Part shown: piece by piece, positions 57,778 to 64,000 of the stretch
Position numbering within the stretch: the first letter of the stretch is position 1
Layout of the letters: each line of letters opens with the position of its first letter
DNA from: Conchocele bisecta
Lineage: Eukaryota; Mollusca; Bivalvia; Lucinida; Thyasiridae
Direction of reading: 5' to 3'
Length of the DNA: 64,000 nt
Assembly (NCBI GenBank): GCA_029237695.1
Contig: CM055269.1
Span: forward strand, 27,872,956 to 27,936,955
Made by a program: the position numbers and the translations under genes
Notes under the pieces: generated by a model
Seen by the model: only the letters and a program-made list of their open reading frames with translations
Told to the model about the DNA's origin: nothing
Database searches by the model: none

Positions 57778-58022
57778 AGGGACCCGTTTCACTAAACTTC
57801 GTAAGACTAAAATGTTCGTAAGTGCAAATTTAGGATCGTCTGGAAATTTCAATTGATGGATTTACATTTATTGAGCATAGGCTGCATATGCAGCCTATGC
57901 TAAATAAATGTAAATCCATTAATTGTTTACAAGAAAACTTTGTTAATGTAACATTTACAGACTATCATAAGTTTGCACTTACGAACATTTTAGTCGTAAG
58001 AAGTTTAGTGAAACGGACCCCT
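57778..58022 (+). mobile_element. MITE family C copy
   Basis: Ends GGGACCCGTTTCACTAAAC and GTTTAGTGAAACGGACCCC; central GGCTGCATATGCAGCC palindrome. Confidence 0.85.
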
Positions 58023-58269
58023 GTGGTCTGTGTCGATTACCGTAGCTTAGGACACTCAAATGGTGGCTATGACAGTATACAGTCAAACCTTTCTAAACCG
58101 AACACAGGGACAAGTGCTTAACTTTGATATATTCAGTTTCCATTTATCGTCAATGATATGTCTGTTCATGATCGCAAAGCACCGCATTATTTATATGCAT
58201 GTTTCACAGTGGAGCCTCTCTAAACCGGACACCCTGGGTTTCACAAGTTACACTCAAGCCATTCTGACC

Positions 58270-58423
58270 AGTGTTTTCTTGTAAACAGTTATTGGATTTT
58301 CATTTATTGAGCATAGGCTGCATGTGCTCAATAAATGTAAATTCATCAATTGAAATTTACAGACGATCCTAAATTTGCACTTACGAACATTTTAGTCGTA
58401 CGAAGTTTAGTGAAACGGGCCCC
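58270..58423 (+). mobile_element. MITE family C, right half
   Basis: Starts inside the element (GTGTTTTCTTGTAAACAGTT) and ends in TTTAGTGAAACGGGCCCC, directly adjoining MITE A at 58425. Confidence 0.75.
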
Positions 58424-58424
58424 A

Positions 58425-58760
58425 GTAGCCGATTTTATCAAAATTACAAAGTATACTTATCTAGCAAAGTATACTTTGAGGGAGTAATCATTGATTTTTC
58501 CGAAATGCATTATTTCATATAGAACTAACGATTGCATATATTTGATGATTAAAACTATGCAGAATTATTTTACTGAATTTATTACATTATTACAGCCATT
58601 TTGGCTGTTATCACAGCCATTTTGAAATGGCTGTGATAATGTAATAAATTCACTATAACAAAAAATAATAAATTTATCATAAATTTTAAATTGAAAATTT
58701 CTCCCTCAAAGTATACTATGCTAGGAAAGTATACTTTGCAATGTTTGTGAAATAGGTTAC
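58425..58760 (+). mobile_element. MITE family A, complete reference copy (336 bp)
   Basis: GTAGCCGATTTTATCAAAAT at the left and ATGTTTGTGAAATAGGTTAC at the right; paired AAAGTATACTT words on both sides and a central GCCATTTTGAAATGGC palindrome. Its internal order shows where the retrotransposon entered the copy at 22518-28045. Confidence 0.85.
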
Positions 58761-58855
58761 TGGTCCCTACGTCTACTGACCACTTCCGTTGGTTTCGACG
58801 CTTACCGGATATAAACGTTAGCCTTCTGAGTTAGAACATGCGTAGAAATAACGCT

Positions 58856-59693
58856 CTACACATGTGCTACGTTAGACACACAGTGTACAATAATTAGTAC
58901 AAAGACATGTCTGACGTTACATGACAAGCCGTGTCCGCTATTTGCACTGTGTTTCCTTACAGCGTCTATGTAGTCGTCAACACAAAGTCTGACACCAGTA
59001 TCGAGACCTGTGGCATCATACTGGGTGCTGTAGAACGAAACATCCACATCTGACAGCGCAACGTAGTGCTCGTTCTGCGTGTATTCGTCATCGTGCATAA
59101 CGAACGACGTGCATACGTCCAGGTTCCTGACCCGCCACATTCCCGCAACATTGACTGGACTGTATCTGTCGTATAAAATGTCCGCCATGGATCCGTTATC
59201 GATATTCAGGAGCTTCATTGCATTATTAGGAATATAAGATGATTCGTGTATCACGATATTGTTAGCAAACGTTGCTGTAAGCATGAACATGGTACCATTA
59301 AATAAGGTAGATGCATTTTGCTGGGTTGACATTGCACCAAGAAATGCTTCAATGTTCGCTCGCGAATTTGTCACGTTAATAACAGTAGATGATTTGAGAA
59401 GAAATACGAGGTACTTCTGCGTTACGTTGGACATTTCCGATGTATACGCATGTATCTGGTACGTATTAATGTATAATCCATTGCCTGGCCATGATGGATC
59501 CTTGCTGAATATGCTGGATATTAACGTCTGTGCTAGTTGCATTGCCTCCGTTTCCGACAGATGAATGCTGACGTCAATCGGCCCGACTTTGGTGAGGAAC
59601 AGAAGAGGCGCTCCCATGAAGCTGGATAGCGTGGCTATACACTTGTCGCCGTTGTAGTGACTACCCTTAGGACAGTTCCACGGTCGGCAGATA
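58856..59693 (-). CDS. Host gene exon C: extracellular receptor-like protein
   Basis: An acceptor (ATTTCAG) precedes 59693 on the minus strand. In the frame of the exon body the first residues read ICRPWNCPKGSHYNGDKC, a Cys pattern also seen just before the membrane-proximal region of molluscan adhesion-type receptors. About 250 further residues follow, with N-glycosylation motifs (NVT, NAS, NGT) and a closing hydrophobic stretch (VFVLIIVHCVSNVAHV) before a stop at 58856. No seven-helix domain follows in the window, so the gene is truncated, ends with an alternative tail, or is spliced before the stop. Confidence 0.6.
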
Positions 59694-59800
59694 TTCTGAA
59701 ATGATTATTCATACGTCGTCGTCTATGGCTGTACAATGAGGTCGATATCTAGTATGTGAATGGTGTAACGTTATGTACTTTTCATTGGGCACATATCAGA

Positions 59801-59940
59801 GGGCCGTTTCACTAAACTTCGTACGATTGAAATGTTCGTAAGTGCACATTTAAGATCGTCTAGAAATTTCAATTGATGGATTTACATTAATTGAGCATAG
59901 TCTGCATTTTAGTTGTACGACGTTTAGTGAAACGGCCCCC
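59801..59940 (+). mobile_element. MITE family C, internally deleted, intronic
   Basis: GGGCCGTTTCACTAAACTTC and CGTTTAGTGAAACGGCCCC ends 140 bp apart. Confidence 0.8.
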
Positions 59941-60100
59941 AGTATCTATTAATGCTATAATGATATTTATTTTTATTTTTATAGTACATGGGCTCTTGAT
60001 TTCCCCCATTTATATATTGATCGGTGCCTTGTAATAGCATATGAACATCACGTTTGCGTGAATCATCTTTACGTCGTATATTCATTTCGTTTCATAATAT

Positions 60101-60325
60101 GGGGGCCGCTTCACTAAACGTCGTACGACTAAAATGTTCGTAAGTGAAAACTTATGATAGTCTTTGAATTTCACATTAACAGTGTTTTCTTGTAAACGAT
60201 TATTGGATTTACATTTATTGAGCCTATGCTCAATAAATGTAAATCCATCAATTGAAATTTCCAGACAATCTTAAATTTGCACTTCCGAACATTTTAATCG
60301 TACGAATTTTAGTGAAACGGCCCCC
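60101..60325 (+). mobile_element. MITE family C, intronic
   Basis: GGGGGCCGCTTCACTAAACG to TTTTAGTGAAACGGCCCCC, full interior present. Confidence 0.85.
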
Positions 60326-60765
60326 TGAGATCTTTGTTTGTTGGGGGTAGGGGCTATTGGCGATCGTGTTTTACGACATATTCGCTGCATTCATTTTATA
60401 TTTTATTGATTGCTGTGCATGTACAGTTCCTTCACACCAGTCAAGGCTCGGACCACGATACCAAAAATTGTGCATTCAAAACGTTACCCCCACCCTCCCA
60501 CTTGAATTACTATTGGAATACTATACATGGACTATCAGAGCAAACATACCTTAGATATGGTCACACATACCATTAAAAAGAAAATAATAATCTCAAAAGT
60601 ATCCCGAAAATACGGGTTGCCTGTATATTTTGGGATTGTTTTGATAATATTGTTTTCTATTTTTCATACATAAACAATCAAATTACCATATATGCGTAAA
60701 CATAGTCTCTTTTTTTTTATGTATTTGCAAGATGTGAACACTTCCTGTGGCTGTGAATAGAGAAA

Positions 60766-61051
60766 TAGAGAATAGTAGGTTAGTGCCGTGAATGGGCAAA
60801 AATATCTGGCAAGGCTTATGAAACCGGATGGGCGAGGCTCTACCGAGCACATCCCGTTTCCGAGCCGCGTCAGATATTATTCCCATTCACGGCACTAACC
60901 TACTATTCTATTTATCCCGTCAACTAACCTCAAATAACCCCAGTCACCGCACATATTCATACGCAGTGATTAGGTCGTATTGACAGAATATCAAAAATGT
61001 TTCACGGCACCGTGTTTCACTGCACATACGCACTGTGTTGACGGGATAAAT
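60766..61051. mobile_element. Foldback MITE family D, copy 2, intronic
   Basis: GAATAGTAGGTTAGTGCCGT on the left, CACGGCACTAACCTACTATT on the right, then the GTTGACGGGATAAAT end; same modules as 53429-53850. Confidence 0.78.
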
Positions 61052-61245
61052 GGGGATTATGGGTTTTGCAACCATTGTATATCCAGATCAGCCTGTACAC
61101 CCGCACAGTCAGATGAGGATCTACCCTGCTCGCCGTTCCACTAATGAAACACCTATCATGCTTCAAACAATAAATTATATATAATAGGTCATTATCAGGC
61201 TACATGAGTAAACTACCAGATCAGGCGCTATACTGGTCACATACT
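61049..61245 (-). mobile_element. Family E foldback abutting exon B donor
   Basis: GGGGATTATGGGTTTTGCAA and CCAGATCAGGCGCTATACTG match the two ends of family E. Its right end touches the predicted 5' splice site of exon B. Confidence 0.65.
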
Positions 61246-61497
61246 TGCAGCGGATCTAGGAAGTCCGTGTCCGGGCAAATCCCATCTCCATCTCCGTGTG
61301 AGCCCTGGTTGACGTCAGAACGGTCAGTTTGCTGGTAATTCAACAGTGACATATACACGGGCATTATGTAAGGATGCGTAACCGGTAACCTACATTCGGA
61401 AACGTTAGAAGTCATCCCGTTACAAACGGCACAGAAAACGTTAGCGAAGACAGCATTCACGTTGCCACTCTCGTCCGGGTGGAAGTATGTGGACCTG
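61242..61497 (-). CDS. Host gene exon B: Cys-rich extracellular segment
   Basis: An open frame with ANVFCAVCNGM, a motif matching YINNYCAICSG in exon A and typical of lophotrochozoan adhesion-receptor ectodomains, followed by SECRLPVTHPYIMPVY. A donor GTATGT follows CTGCAA at about 61242; an acceptor-like CACAG lies at about 61498. The 5' border falls inside a local inverted duplication of exon A, so it may be misplaced. Confidence 0.5.
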
Positions 61498-61775
61498 TGT
61501 AGAACCGCCTATTGTTCACCAACGCTTTGTGTCCACGTGTGAAAAGAAGCCGGCATTGCCATTGCCGGCTTCTTTTCACACGTGGACAATAAGCGTCGAT
61601 GTCAACCCCTAGTGTTCACCAGTTTAAAAAGTATATGAATTTTTTTCTTCGGAGACCAACGGTACTGGTAATAAAACATCCAGAAATGACGATGTTATCT
61701 GAGCCTGCATTGCCGGCTTCTTTTCACGCGTGAACACTATGTGTTGATGAACAATAGCCGGTTCTACAGACCTGT
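61490..61775. repeat. Local inverted duplication of the 3' part of exon A
   Basis: Plus-strand 61490-61560 (GTAGAACCGCCTATTGTTCA, GTGAAAAGAAGCCGGCATTG) is an inverted, diverged copy of exon A sequence at about 61700-61775. A further short inverted copy at about 61557-61587 makes a hairpin (GCCGGCTTCTTTTCACACGT). Confidence 0.75.
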
Positions 61776-62643
61776 ATACCATACAAGCGAATTCATAAAA
61801 CGGATCGTACGTTTCCCAAAGTCCTGTAGTATTGCAATGATATATCACCGGGGCAACACATAACTTCCGAGTGTATTCAGGGAAAAGTCGTTTGAAATAC
61901 ATATTGAGGTCCGAGTTGGGCGTGTACGACAAAGTATACAGTTCGTCCCAACCTTTATCGACATAATTTGTCATTATATCTAACGGACGTCTTCCGTCTG
62001 TCAGCCCTATATACGGAAGCCATGGTGAGGCAGTTTCGTCTCCACTGCAAATGGCGCAGTAGTTGTTTATGTAAAATTGTCCAGTCGCCATTGACGTCAC
62101 TGGGAGCATTTCGTCGATGTTCCTTATGTCTGGTTCCCGACATTTCATCGCCACTGACTCGTTATATCCAATTGCTTCTGGGGGTTGCAGACATGTGTCT
62201 GTCATAAACGATCCATCCGTTACAAACGTGTATTTGCTATCCGTAGAAAGTTTAAAATGGTGCATCCGGCATTGATAGGTCATCTCGGTGACGAACTCGC
62301 CGTCCGAGTAGCGTTGTAGCATGACCTCCGGACAACACCGGTGCTCGGCCAGACATCCGTCGTCACAGTAACACCACGTGCAGCACGAACTCGTCCAGAA
62401 TGTGTCACATATTCGTGCATCCAAAGGTACATAACTATACTCTTCAGTTGTGTTTGGCGACTTGGGTTTGCAGCTATCCGTGTAAGGACACAACGTAGAC
62501 AGCTCGTCCACCATTCGCGCCAGGTAGTCGCGATTTATGCGAAGTGAGTCGCCGGTGTTTATCAACGAGAACATCAGTAGAACGTACAGCGATACGGTTG
62601 AGACGAGTATTCTGGAACTCATGATGCAATTACCGAACTCTTT
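61624..62643 (-). CDS. Host gene exon A: secreted/cell-surface Cys-rich protein with somatomedin-B-like motif
   Basis: The acceptor TTATTTCAG ends at 62644. ATG 62622 begins a signal peptide (ILVSTVSLYVLLMFSLI, cleavage near residue 26). Residues about 60-80 carry a dense cysteine cluster (CCTWCYCDDGCLAEHRCC) resembling a somatomedin-B domain, then further cysteines and YINNYCAICSGDE. N-glycosylation sites NTT and NES are present. The open frame ends at 61624, but the true donor is not certain. The closest family I can name is the ectodomain of molluscan adhesion/Mth-like G-protein-coupled receptors; ligand unknown. Transcribed toward exons B and C. Confidence 0.62.
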   Translation of the reverse strand, partial: KEFGNCIMSSRILVSTVSLYVLLMFSLINTGDSLRINRDYLARMVDELSTLCPYTDSCKPKSPNTTEEYSYVPLDARICDTFWTSSCCTWCYCDDGCLAEHRCCPEVMLQRYSDGEFVTEMTYQCRMHHFKLSTDSKYTFVTDGSFMTDTCLQPPEAIGYNESVAMKCREPDIRNIDEMLPVTSMATGQFYINNYCAICSGDETASPWLPYIGLTDGRRPLDIMTNYVDKGWDELYTLSYTPNSDLNMYFKRLFPEYTRKLCVAPVIYHCNTTGLWETYDPFYEFACMVYRSVEPAIVHQHIVFTREKKPAMQAQITSSFLDVLLPVPLVSEEKNSYTF

Positions 62644-62961
62644 CTGAAATAAGAGAATTACCATGAATATTAAACAAGCTATGTGAGTTTGCGATTTTTC
62701 ATCATACATATTTACAGAAACAAGATGACGTTGAAAGTTGGTGGAATTTTCATATAGCTAATGTGAAAAATCCGGACATTTCATAAACTTTCAACGTCAT
62801 TTACAGAAAATATCGTAATTTGTGTAAATAGTTTTCACGAAATATCGCATCTTCTTAAGTAAAAAATCACATGGCTTGTCTCAATTATTCGTTAGGTAAA
62901 TAAATCAATCCGCGTTCCTTTCAACAAAAAAATCACTTGCGTTACCTGATAAATAAAATAC
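62644..62961. other. Intron/upstream region, no further exon seen
   Basis: AT-rich; a 14-bp inverted repeat TGACGTTGAAAGTT / AACTTTCAACGTCA at about 62725-62800. Confidence 0.5.
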
Positions 62962-63491
62962 TACTGTCTGTTTCACGAAAGCTGCCCAAATGTTACGGCT
63001 ATATAAACAATTAAAAAACAATATTTTTTTCGATAATATTAAATTAAAGGAAAATTTAAGAATGAGCCTTGTTTTTATTTCGTGAAATTTGGTAAAATAT
63101 TGATTTTATTGCGAAAAAGTTTCCCATTGTTAAATAACATGAGAATTTTTTGGAATTTCAGAAATACTGGACCGATTTTCAAAAGATAACTTTTGTTTTC
63201 TTAGTTGGATCATATCCAAGCTATCTACCCAAGTTTCGGAAGCAATTTCCAATTGTTTTCGTTTTCTGACTCCTCCCACAGTTCCTCCATCTCCTTTTCC
63301 CCCATGTTAAATTCCCATAGACAAATCTATTTTTATTAATCATGAAAATCAATATTTGACCAATTTTCACGAAATAAAAAGAAGGCGCTTTCTTAAATTT
63401 TTATAAAATTTAATATTCTCGAAAAAAAATATTGTTTTTGCATTGTTTAGATGGCCGAACAATTTGGGCAGCTTTCGTGAAACAGACAGTA
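62962..63491 (+). mobile_element. MITE family B copy
   Basis: TACTGTCTGTTTCACGAAAG to CTTTCGTGAAACAGACAGTA, with a diverged interior lacking the central hairpin. Confidence 0.85.
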
Positions 63492-63512
63492 GGCTAGCAG
63501 TGTCTCGCCTAG

Positions 63513-63750
63513 GGCCCGTTTCACTAAACTTCGTACAACTAAAATGTTCGTAAGTGCATATTTAGGATCGTCCATAAATTTCAATTGATGGATTTACATT
63601 GATTGAGGATAGGCTGCATATGCTGAATAAATGTAAACCAAATACATGTACTTGTTCACAAGAAAACAGTGTTAATGGAAATTTTACAGACTATCATAAG
63701 TTTGCACTTACGAACATTTTAGTCGTACGAAGTTTAGTGAAACGGTCCCC
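63513..63750 (+). mobile_element. MITE family C copy
   Basis: GGGCCCGTTTCACTAAACTTC to AGTTTAGTGAAACGGTCCCC with full interior; it lies 20 bp after MITE B. Confidence 0.82.
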
Positions 63751-64000
63751 AGATAGCATAACCTATGAACAGTGCATTTTAAGTCCGTAAGGGGCAGCTT
63801 TTTGTCATACATGGGTAGATAATATATGAACAGAGTCCAGTCAAACATTAAAATTTACTTGCATATCATAAAATAATCAGATAACCACACACTAAGCAAC
63901 GAGTATCCACACATACCTATTACAATGTTCAAGTGTTAAGACTTACAAGACAGCATGCGGAGAAATACTTCGCAAAGGTGGAGATACTTCATAAGCAAAT
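63751..64000. other. No feature
   Basis: AT-rich sequence with nothing recognisable. Confidence 0.5.

Overview
The window is eukaryotic genomic DNA, most likely from a bivalve mollusc. The evidence is an AT-rich, repeat-saturated background, introns with GT-AG borders, a lophotrochozoan-style cysteine-rich adhesion-receptor-like gene, and short foldback repeats of types I associate with bivalve genomes. The species assignment is inference; no ribosomal or mitochondrial marker is present.

Region 1 (1-15493) is a nearly complete Polinton/Maverick-type element (adintovirus-like endogenous virus) with terminal inverted repeats. Left to right it carries three minus-strand structural or membrane genes (hydrophobic-hairpin protein, fiber-like protein, truncated penton-like minor capsid protein). 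Next come an unrecognised plus-strand membrane-anchored protein and a long minus-strand coiled-coil/membrane protein that diverges from the major capsid gene. A plus-strand block follows: major capsid, packaging ATPase, four small membrane-type proteins, a small unknown protein and a retroviral-type integrase. A minus-strand protein-primed-type family B DNA polymerase comes next, and a small zinc-finger/leucine-zipper protein diverges from it. Together these would replicate (polymerase), package (ATPase), encapsidate (major and minor capsid) and integrate (integrase) the element. No adenain-like protease is visible. Most core genes are broken by single-base frameshifts, several in homopolymers, or by in-frame stops, so this copy is a decayed provirus unless some breaks are sequencing errors. 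A 70-bp palindrome sits on the right terminus.

Region 2 (15494-44478) is repeat-rich DNA present as two almost identical tandem copies, 17465-30731 and 31232-44478. They are separated by a 500-N gap that starts exactly where copy 1 ends and stops exactly where copy 2 begins. This looks like two haplotypes (or one locus) placed twice by the assembler. Each copy contains a degenerate Ty3/Gypsy-family retrotransposon with integrase upstream of reverse transcriptase (the Gmr1-like order), inserted in a short inverted-repeat element, plus many MITEs, a CA/GCAC microsatellite and a candidate small cysteine-rich secreted host gene.

Region 3 (44479-58800) is a graveyard of mobile DNA: nested MITEs, a 21-bp minisatellite, long palindromes, a 5'-truncated LINE, a large foldback element and a fragment of a second Gypsy integrase.

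Region 4 (58856-62643) holds minus-strand exons of a host gene encoding a secreted or cell-surface cysteine-rich protein with a somatomedin-B-like motif, resembling the ectodomain of molluscan adhesion-type receptors. Its introns are filled with MITEs. The last kilobase is again MITEs.
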